Shown: positions 6,879 through 14,989, counted from the stretch's first letter. The stretch is 29,079 nucleotides of DNA from an uncultured Clostridia bacterium (GCA_937891215.1 CALAEU010000156.1:1-29079), one strand, 5' to 3'. Notes: generated from the letters alone by a model not told the origin. Translations and numbers: made by a program.

Positions 6879-8807
6879 ATGAACGTTAATTCAACATCTT
6901 CAGTAAGTTCAAACAATGGTTTTTCAGGTATGATTTCTGGTATGGATACCGATACTTTAGTTGAAAAATTATTATCTGGTACTCAATCCAAAATAGATAA
7001 ACAAAAGGGCTTAAAAACACAGACAGAGTGGAAAATAGAAAACTATCGTGATGTTATAACACAAATTAATAGTTTTTCGAGCAAATATTTTAACACAGCG
7101 TATGGTGCAAGTGCAAAAAATAATTTATCATCATCTGCATTCTTTAATGCAATGACTTCTAAAGTTACTGGTGGCAATGCTGTTAAAATTATATCTTCTG
7201 CAGCGGGTGCTTCAACAGAAGATATGAACATTATTGTAAAACAACTTGCTTCAAAAGCGAAACTCACATCTTCTGTGAATGTAAGTGGTGAGTCTGTACT
7301 TAAAGGCGGAAAAGTAAACATAGAACAGATTAAGTCAGTAATTGATACAAGTGGCGAATTTACATTTACTCTTTCTTTAGATGGTGCTGAGAAAGCTATA
7401 ACACTTAAAACAGAAGATATTACAGATGCTAATGGTAATATAACAGAAGATTCTGTTATCAGTGCGTTAGAAACAGAGGTTTCACAGAAATTCGGTGGTT
7501 ATGTTAAAGTTAATGTGACAGAAGTTGATGGTGCTAAAAATATAAGTTTGGCAGTTGATTTCAATGGCGAAAAAGGTCACGAATTAAAAGTTACTGGTTC
7601 TAATGCTGGTGCATTTGGTTTAGAACCAGGCGCTTCAACACGCATTAGTACTTCTTCTAAATTAAGCTCATTAGGCCTTACAGGTGACAGTTTCTCATTC
7701 CAGATAAATGGTGAAAAATTCTCATTTACTGCAGACAACACAGTAGCAGATGTTATTAGCGCTATAAATAAGAGCGATGCTGGTGTTAAACTTTCATACT
7801 CATCAATTTCAGACTCTTTCTCTATGGAGGCAACTGAATCAGGTGCAAAATATGGTATAAGTATCACAGAAACTTCTGGCGATTTCTTATCAAAGATTTT
7901 TGGTAGCGATAAATTCGAAAACGGTGTATTAAAATCAGACGCAGTAGTTGCAGGACAGGATGCTATTGTATCAATCAATGGTAACGAATTTTCAAGAACA
8001 TCAAATAATTTCACAATTGATGGTGTTACATTACAACTTACAGATGTAAGTGCTGCGAAATATGATGGTAGTGGTAATGTAATTGGTTACGAAGAAACAA
8101 AAATTGAAACAGAGCGCGATACAGAAGCTATTTTCAATACAATTAAATCTTTTGTTGAAGATTACAACAAAATGCTTGATAAGCTTAATGGTTATATATA
8201 TGCAAAACCTACATATCGTAAGTATGCACCTCTTACAGATGCACAAAGAGATGAAATGACTGAAAGTCAGATTGAAAAGTGGGAAGAAAAATCAAAACAA
8301 GGTCTTCTTTATGGTGATACAACAATCCGTACTTTCCTTCAACAAATGAGAAGTGCTCTTTACACAAAATCAACAACATCAAAAGTTGCTCTTTATGATA
8401 TTGGTATTGAGACATCAAGCAATAAAGATGACCGTGGTAAGCTTGTTATTGATGAAGAAGCACTTAAAAAAGCTCTTGAAACTAATCCAGATGAGGTTGA
8501 AAAATTATTTGTTGGTACAAATGGTCTTGCAAGTAAACTTACTAATATTATGGACAGAACTGCCAAAGTCAGTGCAGCAGATCCTGGTGAATTAGTTCGC
8601 ATTGCAGGTGCTAAAGAGTCCAAAGCTACACAAACACAGTCAACTCTTTATTATGAACTTAGAAGAATTGATGATAGAATTTCAGTTCTTAATACAAGAT
8701 ATAACAAGGAAAAAGATAGATATTGGAAGCAATTTAATGCTATGGAAACTATCATTTCTAACTATAGTGCACAGAGTGCGTATCTTGGACAACAATTTAC
8801 CTATTGA
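6879..8807 (+). CDS. fliD: Flagellar filament cap protein FliD (HAP2)
   Basis: Protein of 642 residues exported through the flagellum to cap the growing filament and fold flagellin. The N-terminal FliD_N region is clear (F-S-G-M-I-S-G-M-D-T-D-T-L-V-E-K-L, then a coiled helix with Q-T-E-W-K-I-E-N-Y-R-D). The C-terminal FliD_C region spans about 400-642, with F-V-E-D-Y-N-K-M-L-D-K-L, D-I-G-I-E-T-S-S-N-K-D-D-R-G-K-L, and a terminal heptad helix ending L-G-Q-Q-F-T-Y. The variable centre (about 110-390) is beta-rich and would face outward. GGAG lies before the ATG. FliS follows 36 bases later. Confidence 0.95.
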   Translation: MNVNSTSSVSSNNGFSGMISGMDTDTLVEKLLSGTQSKIDKQKGLKTQTEWKIENYRDVITQINSFSSKYFNTAYGASAKNNLSSSAFFNAMTSKVTGGNAVKIISSAAGASTEDMNIIVKQLASKAKLTSSVNVSGESVLKGGKVNIEQIKSVIDTSGEFTFTLSLDGAEKAITLKTEDITDANGNITEDSVISALETEVSQKFGGYVKVNVTEVDGAKNISLAVDFNGEKGHELKVTGSNAGAFGLEPGASTRISTSSKLSSLGLTGDSFSFQINGEKFSFTADNTVADVISAINKSDAGVKLSYSSISDSFSMEATESGAKYGISITETSGDFLSKIFGSDKFENGVLKSDAVVAGQDAIVSINGNEFSRTSNNFTIDGVTLQLTDVSAAKYDGSGNVIGYEETKIETERDTEAIFNTIKSFVEDYNKMLDKLNGYIYAKPTYRKYAPLTDAQRDEMTESQIEKWEEKSKQGLLYGDTTIRTFLQQMRSALYTKSTTSKVALYDIGIETSSNKDDRGKLVIDEEALKKALETNPDEVEKLFVGTNGLASKLTNIMDRTAKVSAADPGELVRIAGAKESKATQTQSTLYYELRRIDDRISVLNTRYNKEKDRYWKQFNAMETIISNYSAQSAYLGQQFTY

Positions 8808-8843
8808 TTTTTTCGGAGAAATAGTATAAAATGAGGGTGTATT

Positions 8844-9242
8844 ATGGTAAATAATCCGTACCAACAGTACTCACAGCAGTACAAACAACAATCTGTTATG
8901 TCTATGACTGCTGTTGAAATGCTTACTGCATTGTATGATGCGGCTATGAAAGATTTTGAATTAGCGAAAATTGCAAATGAAAAGAATGATATTCAGGGAG
9001 TTAATAAAAATCTCCAGAAAGTACAGTCAATTTTCAGATATTTAAGAGGTAATCTTGATTTTAAATACGATATATCTAAAAATCTTGACCAGCTTTATGA
9101 ATATTTCCTTAATGTTGCAGTTCAGGCTAATATCAAAAAAGATTTTTCACAGATTGATGAAGTTATCACGATGATTAAAGAACTTCGTGATACTTATGTT
9201 CAAGCAGATAGAATAGCTCGTTCATCAGGTGCAGGTGCGTAA
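8844..9242 (+). CDS. fliS: Flagellin export chaperone FliS
   Basis: Protein of 132 residues, a four-helix chaperone that binds the C-terminus of flagellin and prevents early polymerisation. The signature is present: N-terminal N-P-Y-Q-Q-Y followed by the helix M-T-A-V-E-M-L-T-A-L-Y-D-A-A-M-K-D; then V-Q-S-I-F-R-Y-L-R-G-N-L-D; then L-D-Q-L-Y-E-Y-F-L. GAGGGTG lies 5 bases before the ATG. Its presence implies that a flagellin gene exists elsewhere in the genome, since none is in this operon. Confidence 0.94.
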   Translation: MVNNPYQQYSQQYKQQSVMSMTAVEMLTALYDAAMKDFELAKIANEKNDIQGVNKNLQKVQSIFRYLRGNLDFKYDISKNLDQLYEYFLNVAVQANIKKDFSQIDEVITMIKELRDTYVQADRIARSSGAGA

Positions 9243-9273
9243 TTAATTTTAACTAATTTAAGGGAGAACTACT

Positions 9274-9633
9274 ATGTTTTTCAATTCTTATGATTTTAAA
9301 TTGCTTGAAGCAGGTGCAAACTTAGCCTGGACAAAGCAAGAACTTCATATGCAAAATATAGCTAACGTTGAAACACCTGGCTATAAAGCAAAACAACTTG
9401 ATTTCGTTAATGTGTTAAGTGAAGAAAGAAGAAATGTTACTGCACAGAACATTATAGAAACTCAGGTAATTGAAGATGAAACTGCGTTAACACGTTCTGA
9501 TGGTAACAATGTTAATATGGAAAAAGAAAGTATTGAACTTTACAAATCTTATGCTCAGTACAGTATGCTATTAACAAAAGTTAAATCAGAATTCGATAAA
9601 TTCGGATATGTATTGAACAGTAGTATTAAATAA
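9274..9633 (+). CDS. flgB: Flagellar proximal rod protein FlgB
   Basis: Protein of 119 residues. The rod-family N-terminal motif is visible (residues ~18-40: W-T-K-Q-E-L-H-M-Q-N-I-A-N-V-E-T-P-G-Y-K-A-K). The C-terminal helix N-M-E-K-E-S-I-E-L-Y-K-S-Y-A-Q-Y is typical of FlgB. It builds the proximal rod with FlgC and FliE and is exported without a cleaved signal. Length is slightly short but within the family. flgC follows after 11 bases. Confidence 0.92.
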   Translation: MFFNSYDFKLLEAGANLAWTKQELHMQNIANVETPGYKAKQLDFVNVLSEERRNVTAQNIIETQVIEDETALTRSDGNNVNMEKESIELYKSYAQYSMLLTKVKSEFDKFGYVLNSSIK

Positions 9634-9644
9634 GGAGTAAATTT

Positions 9645-10067
9645 ATGGGATTTTGTAATTCATTAGATATAGTTGGTTCTGCCTTAACTGCTGAACGTTT
9701 CAGAACAGATATTATTACACAGAACATAGCAAATGAGAAAACAACAATGACTGAAAGTGGCGAACCTTACAGAAGACAACAAGTTGTTTTACAGGAACGC
9801 GCTATGACATTTAAAGAAGAACTTTCAAATGCTCAGGGTGGCGGTGTAAGAGTTGCTGAGGTTGTAGAGAGTGAGCGCGAGTTTACAAAGGTTTACGACC
9901 CTACAAACCCACTTGCAGATGAAAATGGCTATGTTACATATTCAAATGTTGATACAACAGAAGAAATGATTGACTTGATGGCGGCTTCGAATGCTTATCA
10001 GGCAAACCTTACAGCACTTTCTGTTGTTAAATCAATGATTACTAAAACACTTGAAATGAAAAAATAA
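9645..10067 (+). CDS. flgC: Flagellar proximal rod protein FlgC
   Basis: Protein of 140 residues. It opens with S-L-D-I-V-G-S-A-L-T-A-E-R-F-R-T-D-I-I-T-Q-N-I-A-N, the FlgC rod signature. It ends with the D0 helix E-E-M-I-D-L-M-A-A-S-N-A-Y-Q-A-N, shared with other axial proteins. It is the last gene of the flagellar block: a strong terminator follows, so fliE, fliF and the export genes that usually come next must lie elsewhere. Confidence 0.94.
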   Translation: MGFCNSLDIVGSALTAERFRTDIITQNIANEKTTMTESGEPYRRQQVVLQERAMTFKEELSNAQGGGVRVAEVVESEREFTKVYDPTNPLADENGYVTYSNVDTTEEMIDLMAASNAYQANLTALSVVKSMITKTLEMKK

Positions 10068-10070
10068 ATT

Positions 10071-10102
10071 AAAAAGCTTCCTGATTTTTCAGGAAGCTTT
10101 TT
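10071..10102 (+). terminator. Rho-independent terminator of the flagellar operon
   Basis: A 14-bp perfect stem (10071-10084 with 10089-10102) closed by a TTTT loop, with the right arm ending in TTTTT. It directly follows the flgC stop. Confidence 0.92.
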
Positions 10103-10106
10103 GTAT

Positions 10107-10146
10107 AAGATTATCAATATTTTTCACAAAAAATATTGATAATCTT
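10107..10146. repeat. 18-bp-arm inverted repeat overlapping the kinase promoter
   Basis: Perfect arms 10107-10124 and 10129-10146 separated by CACA. The right arm contains the TTGATA -35 hexamer of the promoter of the following gene and the stem is A/T-rich. It could be an operator or a second, weak terminator or attenuator behind the flagellar one. Confidence 0.75.
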
Positions 10147-10164
10147 TATTTTTTATGTTAAAAT
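10136..10164 (+). promoter_or_regulatory. Promoter of the hybrid histidine kinase gene
   Basis: TTGATA (10136-10141), a 17-base spacer and TAAAAT (10159-10164) with an upstream TGT extended -10 element. The -35 lies inside the inverted repeat at 10107-10146. Confidence 0.75.
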
Positions 10165-10207
10165 TACACTATATTGGAAAAATGTACGCTATTGTGGGGG
10201 TGGCGAT

Positions 10208-13200
10208 ATGAGTGAAAATGTTAAAAAAACAGTTGAATTTATGAAAAAACTGTTTTGTGCTCACCTTGAAGAGAATAAATATGAAGAAAGTTATAAATCG
10301 TTTACAGATGATGCAGATATTTTCGGATTGGTTCAGAATGGAACTATTCATGGTGTTGTTGCAATAAAAGCTGCACTCAGAACTTTTTTAACATTTGCAA
10401 ATGTTAAATGTGCATTGACTTTTTCTGAAGAAAGCGAAAAAGTGATTGCACCGGGTATTTATTCAACTAATTTTATTACCGAAGTAAAAAACACAGAAAC
10501 AGAGCAAGTTATGATGTTGAGAATTTCGGCAGTTGTTGTTGAAGATAATGATGAGTTTAAGATTTCTACGCTGGATATTTCAGTTGTGGACAGAAACTCT
10601 ATGCCTATTCGCTATTTTATAGATGAAGTAGAGTTAGGTTATGAAGCAGAACTCTATAGAGATATTTTAAGTGAAGATGTAAATGCCGGTATTTTAGGAA
10701 TCTTTAATGAAGATGATTATCCGCTCTATGTAATAGATGATAATTTTGTCAGGATGTTGGGTTATCTCAACAAGAAAGAACTTCTTATTGATGTAAACAA
10801 TAAGGTCGTTAATTTTATATATCGCGATGATTTACCGCGTATTCAGGAAAAATTACAAAGTTTGACTGAAGCTGGTGAAAAGTATGAACTTAAATATCGC
10901 GTAAGAAAGAAAAACGGTAGATTTATATGGGTTAAAAATAACGGTAAAGTTGTAAAAGTTCAAGAAAGAATTGCTTTAGTTGGCGTTTGTCACGATGTTA
11001 CAGAAATTATAGAGAATAAACAAAAACTTAAAGATACTGAAAATCGCTTTAAACTTGCAATTAGTGGCGCAAAGATGCTCGTATGGGAATACGATATAAA
11101 AAACAAATGCGCCCGTTATCCACAAGGTACAGAAATAGGCGAAATAGGCAGAGAAGTTATCCTTTATGATTTTCCGGACAGGCTTTTTAATAAGGATATT
11201 ATTATTGAAGAACAACGCGAGGATTTTAAAGAATTTTACAAGAGAGTAGATTTTGGCGAGGAAAAGGAGTTAAGAGGTACTTTCTGGATGCTTAACTCTG
11301 TTTCAAATATCAAAAGATGTGTTGAAATATCTTACTCTGTTGTAAGAGATGAAGCAGGTAATGGTATTATTGCTTATGGTATGAGCAGAGATATTACAGA
11401 GCAGAAGTTTACTGAAAAAAGGTTCAGGGAAGAACTTGCTTTCAGAAATAAAACAACTGAAAACCTTCTTTCTACCGCTTGTGTTAACCTTACTTTAGGC
11501 GTTGTAGAAAATGTAAAACACGGTGAAACCTACGAGAAAAATGAAGAGGTTCTTACTACAATTGATTATCGTGACCGTACAAAGTTTTACCTTAAAGAAA
11601 GTGATATGACAGATGAGCAGAATTATAATATTTCTGCACAAAATCTTCTTAATCTGTTTGAGCAAGGTGTAACTGAGGTAAGAGAAGAGTATTCGGGTGT
11701 CACACTTGATGGTAGGAAAATCTGGGTAAGACTTGATGTAAATATTTTAAAAAGTCCGAAAACGGGCAATATACTTGCGTTTTTCTATAATAAAGATATT
11801 ACAAGTGAAAAACTCAACCTGCGAATTTCAGAAAATATTCTTTCACAAAACTATCTTGAAGTGGGACTCATTGACCTTGATACTGACAGTTATACAAGAT
11901 ACCATTCATTAGGTACAAATATTGCTGAGTTCAATAACAGTTTCCCATTTGAACAGGGAATGGATGTTTTCTGTGAAATGCGTGTTACAGAGAATGATCG
12001 GAAAAGAGTCAGAAAGTATATGTCTATAGCATACCTTTCATCTGCAATTAAAAAATATGGTAGTGTAGAATTTCAGTTTTTAGGACTTGATAGGAATGGT
12101 AACGAAGAATATAACGGTATGTCTATTAAGCCATTATATAAAGACAGAACTGATATATTGATTTCTACAAGGTCAAATGTTGATGCAATTGTAAGGGAAG
12201 GTCTGAAAAAAGAAAAGAAACTAAAAAAGGCAATGGAAGAAGCTAAAAAAGCAAATGAAGCCCGTTCAGATTTCTTTGCCGGTATAAGTCATGATATGCG
12301 TACACCTATGAATGCTATTATTGGTATGTCTGCATTAGGTGTTGATGAAAGTAAAGATGAGACAATAAAGAAATACTTTACTAATATTGATGCTTCGGCA
12401 CACTTTCTTTTAGGTCTTATAAATGATGCTCTTGATAGTTCTCAGATTGAAAAAAATGCGTTGAAGTTGACATTTGAGCCATACTCAATGGAAGAATTTA
12501 AACTCTATGTGAATTCAATGGTTCGGTCACTTTGTGATGCAAAGAAAATTGAGTTCAATATGGTAGTACACGAAAATTTTTCAAAATGTGTAAGTACTGA
12601 TAAATTAAGATTTAACCAGATTTTCTTCAATCTGCTTTCTAATGCAGTTAAATTTACACCTGAAAATGGGAAAATTGATTTTATTATAGAATTTGTAAGC
12701 AGAAATAACGGTGTCGTAGTTGAGCGTTTTATTGTTAGAGATACCGGAATCGGTATGAGTAAAGATTTTCAGAAGAGAATGTTTAACCGATTTACCAGAG
12801 AGGGAAATACTTCGCTCAATTCTTCAGGTACAGGTCTGGGGCTCTTTATTACAAAGTATGTTGTTGAACTTATGGGCGGCACGATTTCAGTAAACAGTGA
12901 AGTAGGTAAAGGTTCTGAATTTATAGTAGAACTTGCTTTACAAGAAGTTGAAGTTGCTGAAAATCAATTTGAATCTCCTGAAAAACTTTCAGAAGATGAT
13001 TTTGACAATATATTGAAAGAAAAAAGAGTTCTTCTTTGTGAAGATAACGAAATGAACAGTCAGATAGCAGTCAGAGTATTAGAGAAAAAAGGTATGATTG
13101 TTGAATGTGCACCGGATGGACAAGCAGGTCTTGAAAAATTCAACAATTCTGATGAAGGTTATTATGACGTAATACTTATGGATGTGAGAATGCCTGTAAT

Positions 13201-13402
13201 GGATGGACTTGAGGCAACAAAATTTATCCGTAATTTAGAAAGAATGGACTCTAAAAAAGTGCCAATAATTGCAATGAGTGCAAACACTCATAAAAAGGAT
13301 ATAGAAATAGCACTAAAAGCGGGTATGTCAACTCATATAGGAAAACCATTTGATGTAAAAGAACTTTATAAAGTTATAAGTTTAGAACTTATAAAAGAAT
13401 AA
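10208..13402 (+). CDS. Soluble hybrid sensor histidine kinase with NTF2-like, PAS and receiver domains
   Basis: Protein of 1064 residues. The ATG at 10208 is preferred over an earlier in-frame ATG (10136) because GGGGGTGG precedes it and the earlier codon overlaps the promoter. Domains in order: an NTF2/SnoaL-like fold (about 5-150); a PAS domain with its PAC tail (about 158-270); a second PAS (about 275-400); two further PAS-like segments (about 415-535 and 544-660); a coiled linker; HisKA with phospho-accepting H695 in S-H-D-M-R-T-P; a HATPase with N-box N812, D-T-G-I-G (D845) and G-T-G-L-G (874-878); and a receiver with D992 in L-M-D-V-R-M-P and conserved K1046. There are no membrane segments, so it senses a cytoplasmic signal. 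There is no output domain, so phosphate must pass to a phosphotransfer protein or separate regulator not encoded here. It has its own promoter and terminator. Confidence 0.92.
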   Translation: MSENVKKTVEFMKKLFCAHLEENKYEESYKSFTDDADIFGLVQNGTIHGVVAIKAALRTFLTFANVKCALTFSEESEKVIAPGIYSTNFITEVKNTETEQVMMLRISAVVVEDNDEFKISTLDISVVDRNSMPIRYFIDEVELGYEAELYRDILSEDVNAGILGIFNEDDYPLYVIDDNFVRMLGYLNKKELLIDVNNKVVNFIYRDDLPRIQEKLQSLTEAGEKYELKYRVRKKNGRFIWVKNNGKVVKVQERIALVGVCHDVTEIIENKQKLKDTENRFKLAISGAKMLVWEYDIKNKCARYPQGTEIGEIGREVILYDFPDRLFNKDIIIEEQREDFKEFYKRVDFGEEKELRGTFWMLNSVSNIKRCVEISYSVVRDEAGNGIIAYGMSRDITEQKFTEKRFREELAFRNKTTENLLSTACVNLTLGVVENVKHGETYEKNEEVLTTIDYRDRTKFYLKESDMTDEQNYNISAQNLLNLFEQGVTEVREEYSGVTLDGRKIWVRLDVNILKSPKTGNILAFFYNKDITSEKLNLRISENILSQNYLEVGLIDLDTDSYTRYHSLGTNIAEFNNSFPFEQGMDVFCEMRVTENDRKRVRKYMSIAYLSSAIKKYGSVEFQFLGLDRNGNEEYNGMSIKPLYKDRTDILISTRSNVDAIVREGLKKEKKLKKAMEEAKKANEARSDFFAGISHDMRTPMNAIIGMSALGVDESKDETIKKYFTNIDASAHFLLGLINDALDSSQIEKNALKLTFEPYSMEEFKLYVNSMVRSLCDAKKIEFNMVVHENFSKCVSTDKLRFNQIFFNLLSNAVKFTPENGKIDFIIEFVSRNNGVVVERFIVRDTGIGMSKDFQKRMFNRFTREGNTSLNSSGTGLGLFITKYVVELMGGTISVNSEVGKGSEFIVELALQEVEVAENQFESPEKLSEDDFDNILKEKRVLLCEDNEMNSQIAVRVLEKKGMIVECAPDGQAGLEKFNNSDEGYYDVILMDVRMPVMDGLEATKFIRNLERMDSKKVPIIAMSANTHKKDIEIALKAGMSTHIGKPFDVKELYKVISLELIKE

Positions 13403-13446
13403 AAGAGAAACCTTTGAATTTGCAAAAAATTCAAAGGTTTCTCTTT
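13402..13446 (+). terminator. Long hairpin terminator of the kinase gene
   Basis: A 20-bp perfect stem (13402-13421 with 13427-13446) and a GCAAA loop, starting at the last base of the kinase stop codon. The downstream T-run is short, so efficiency is uncertain. Confidence 0.75.
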
Positions 13447-13455
13447 ACTAATTTG

Positions 13456-13479
13456 AAAATCGTGGAATAACATTATTAG
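13456..13479 (+). promoter_or_regulatory. Second copy of the flgM-upstream motif
   Basis: AAAATCGTGGAATAA followed by ATTATTAG; 13 of the first 15 bases agree with the copy at 1488. It lies about 60 bases before the ATG at 13539 and suggests shared control with the flagellar operon. Confidence 0.4.
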
Positions 13480-13538
13480 AGGGTGATTGTACCCGGTTGG
13501 TTGTTAGTAATTATTAAATATTGAAAGCAGGTGTCAGA

Positions 13539-14444
13539 ATGAGCTTTATAGATACAAGTAGTTTTGGTCTTATGACTTCTTTAAATCATATAAGAAAAAA
13601 TGCAAAACTTGAAAGCAAGTGGGAGCAAAGAAAACAACAAGGCTTTTCTACCGATGGTCTAACTGAACGCCAGAAAGACAATGTGAATTTTATTAACGCC
13701 TATAAAGAACAACAGGAATTGCATCCTGAAGATAAAGAAATGCAGAGAATAACAAATAAAATTTACGCTGGTAGTAAATTAACAGAACAAGAAATGCAGT
13801 ATCTGCAAAAGAAAAACCCTGTTCTGTATCAGAAAATGCGTGCAGTAGAAGCAGAAGCCAAACAGTACGAAGAAGATTTAAAGCGTTGTAAAACGAAAGA
13901 TGAAGCACAGCGTATTAAAATGAATAAAATTAATGCTTCTGTAGCAAGTATCCGTTCTATTGAAAGTAACCCGAATATTTCAGATGCAGATAAATTAGCG
14001 TTTGCTCAGGCAGAGCAGGTAAAAATGCGTGAAATTGAAAAGATTACTGTAAAATTTATCGAAAGTGGTGCTTACGCTGCTCTTCCTACAGATGCAGAAA
14101 AATTCCAGACAGAAAAAGAACTGGAAGAAGCAAAAAGAGAAGAGTTGCAAGGTGCAGATACAGAAAAAACTCAGAAATCAGAAGATGTTCAGGAAAATAT
14201 TCAGGAAACAGGAAACAGGAAGCAGGAAACAGGGGAAGTAAAGACTGCGACCTCAGAAGAAATTGCGGATGCTGTAAAAACTCTTGTTGGTAAAAATGAA
14301 AAGGCTGAGTTTAAAATCGGCGACAACAAGCGTAACCAAACCGAAATTGAGCTTTCAGACGAGTTCAGAAAAATCAAAAATTCAAAGGCGAAGAAAGCAT
14401 ACATTAAAGCGGTATTAGATTATAATATTACGTCGGGAAAATAA
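13539..14444 (+). CDS. Unrecognised coiled-coil-rich protein
   Basis: Protein of 301 residues from ATG 13539, which has AGGTG 7 bases upstream; the longer ORF would need a TTG at 13521 that lacks a ribosome site. I do not recognise the family. It has no signal peptide or membrane segment. Residues ~20-195 are charged and helical (a repeated L-T-E-R-Q / L-T-E-Q-E-M pattern, then a long E/K/Q helix with K-R-C-K-T-K-D-E-A-Q-R). Residues ~195-245 are Glu/Gln-rich and include Q-E-T-G-N-R-K-Q-E-T-G, encoded by a heptanucleotide repeat tract. The last ~65 residues are again helical. The shared upstream motif hints that it belongs to the flagellar regulon; a structural or export-related role is possible but unproven. 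Confidence 0.75.
   Translation: MSFIDTSSFGLMTSLNHIRKNAKLESKWEQRKQQGFSTDGLTERQKDNVNFINAYKEQQELHPEDKEMQRITNKIYAGSKLTEQEMQYLQKKNPVLYQKMRAVEAEAKQYEEDLKRCKTKDEAQRIKMNKINASVASIRSIESNPNISDADKLAFAQAEQVKMREIEKITVKFIESGAYAALPTDAEKFQTEKELEEAKREELQGADTEKTQKSEDVQENIQETGNRKQETGEVKTATSEEIADAVKTLVGKNEKAEFKIGDNKRNQTEIELSDEFRKIKNSKAKKAYIKAVLDYNITSGK
14202..14236 (+). repeat. Heptanucleotide tandem repeat CAGGAAA (five copies) inside a gene
   Basis: Units CAGGAAA, CAGGAAA, CAGGAAG, CAGGAAA, CAGGGGA run in tandem, and one more CAGGAAA stands at 14190-14196. The 7-base unit is not a multiple of three, so three units encode the Q-E-T-G-N-R-K heptad. Loss or gain of one unit would shift the reading frame. Confidence 0.8.
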
Positions 14445-14445
14445 T

Positions 14446-14480
14446 CAGAAATCAGGGAACAGGAATTAGGAAACAGAAGA
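14446..14480 (+). repeat. Second, degenerate CAGGAAA heptad tract after the stop codon
   Basis: CAGAAAT, CAGGGAA, CAGGAAT, TAGGAAA, CAGAAGA in tandem, directly after the stop of the gene at 13539. The same 7-base period and consensus as the tract at 14202 point to a common origin. Confidence 0.65.
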
Positions 14481-14523
14481 ATTGGAGAACTGATTTCGAA
14501 GAGAATTTGCCACTATTATAAAT

Positions 14524-14561
14524 AAAACCAACAATCTATTTAGCCATAGGTTGTTGGTTTT
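14524..14561. terminator. Bidirectional terminator between convergent genes
   Basis: Arms 14524-14538 and 14547-14561 form a 15-bp stem with one G-T pair and an 8-base loop, followed on the plus strand by TT and preceded by AAAA, which gives a T-run on the minus strand. It ends three bases before the stop codon of the minus-strand gene. Confidence 0.8.
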
Positions 14562-14563
14562 TT

Positions 14564-14989
14564 CTATAAACCATAAATCAGCCATTTTTTATATGTTTTT
14601 AATAAATTTTTGTATGGTTCCGCTTCTGTACTGGATAAAGTTTCAATAATTTTTTCAAGTTCTTTTATACGTTCGTTTAAATCTAAGTCCTGGTGTTTCT
14701 CTTGCCATTCAAACTTAATAAAAAGTTCGTCTAATTGTCTTTGTAAATCGTCCAAGTAAATCTCCCTTTCTTTTTTTAATAATTTTACATAAGGTTCAGA
14801 ATTTTTCTTTTTTATTGAAATTAAAATTTCTAAGGCTTCAATTTCTTTTTGAATCATATCAGGTTTGTTAATCCACACCCAATTAAATTGGCTTTCAATA
14901 TTGTTAGCTCTACTAATTTCAACACTACGTTTAATGGTCTGGATTGGTTTATAGCTCGTTTTTGAAGCATAACATCGTTTATAAAACAA
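14564..14989 (-). CDS. Unrecognised protein with two internal repeats, divergent from an XRE regulator
   Basis: About 141 residues from TTG 14989. Earlier in-frame starts (TTG 15040, ATG 15013) lie inside the promoter seen at 15012-15040, whereas AAAGGTGG (14997-15004) sits 7 bases before the TTG at 14989. I do not recognise the family. The protein has a basic, aromatic N-terminus (F-Y-K-R-C-Y-A-S-K-T-S-Y-K-P), a W-V-W-I-N-K-P-D-M segment, and two similar helical blocks: E-I-E-A-L-E-I-L-I...S-E-P-Y-V-K-L-L-K-K and R-I-K-E-L-E-K-I-I...A-E-P-Y-K-N-L-L-K-T, about 58 residues apart. It has no clear membrane segment. Divergence from an HTH gene over shared operators suggests it is the target of that repressor. 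A plasmid or phage remnant, or an antitoxin-like pair, is possible but not shown. Confidence 0.6.
   Translation of the reverse strand: MFYKRCYASKTSYKPIQTIKRSVEISRANNIESQFNWVWINKPDMIQKEIEALEILISIKKKNSEPYVKLLKKEREIYLDDLQRQLDELFIKFEWQEKHQDLDLNERIKELEKIIETLSSTEAEPYKNLLKTYKKWLIYGL

Noticed and set aside
7577..8014. Open reading frame on the minus strand inside fliD
   Set aside because: It is a shadow of the fliD coding frame with no ribosome site or recognisable family; fliD itself is clear.
10136..10207. N-terminal extension of the histidine kinase from the first in-frame ATG
   Set aside because: The region overlaps the promoter and inverted repeat, and a strong Shine-Dalgarno site stands before the ATG at 10208.
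14202..14480. CRISPR-like array
   Set aside because: The units are 7 bases long in direct tandem with no spacers; this is a short tandem repeat.
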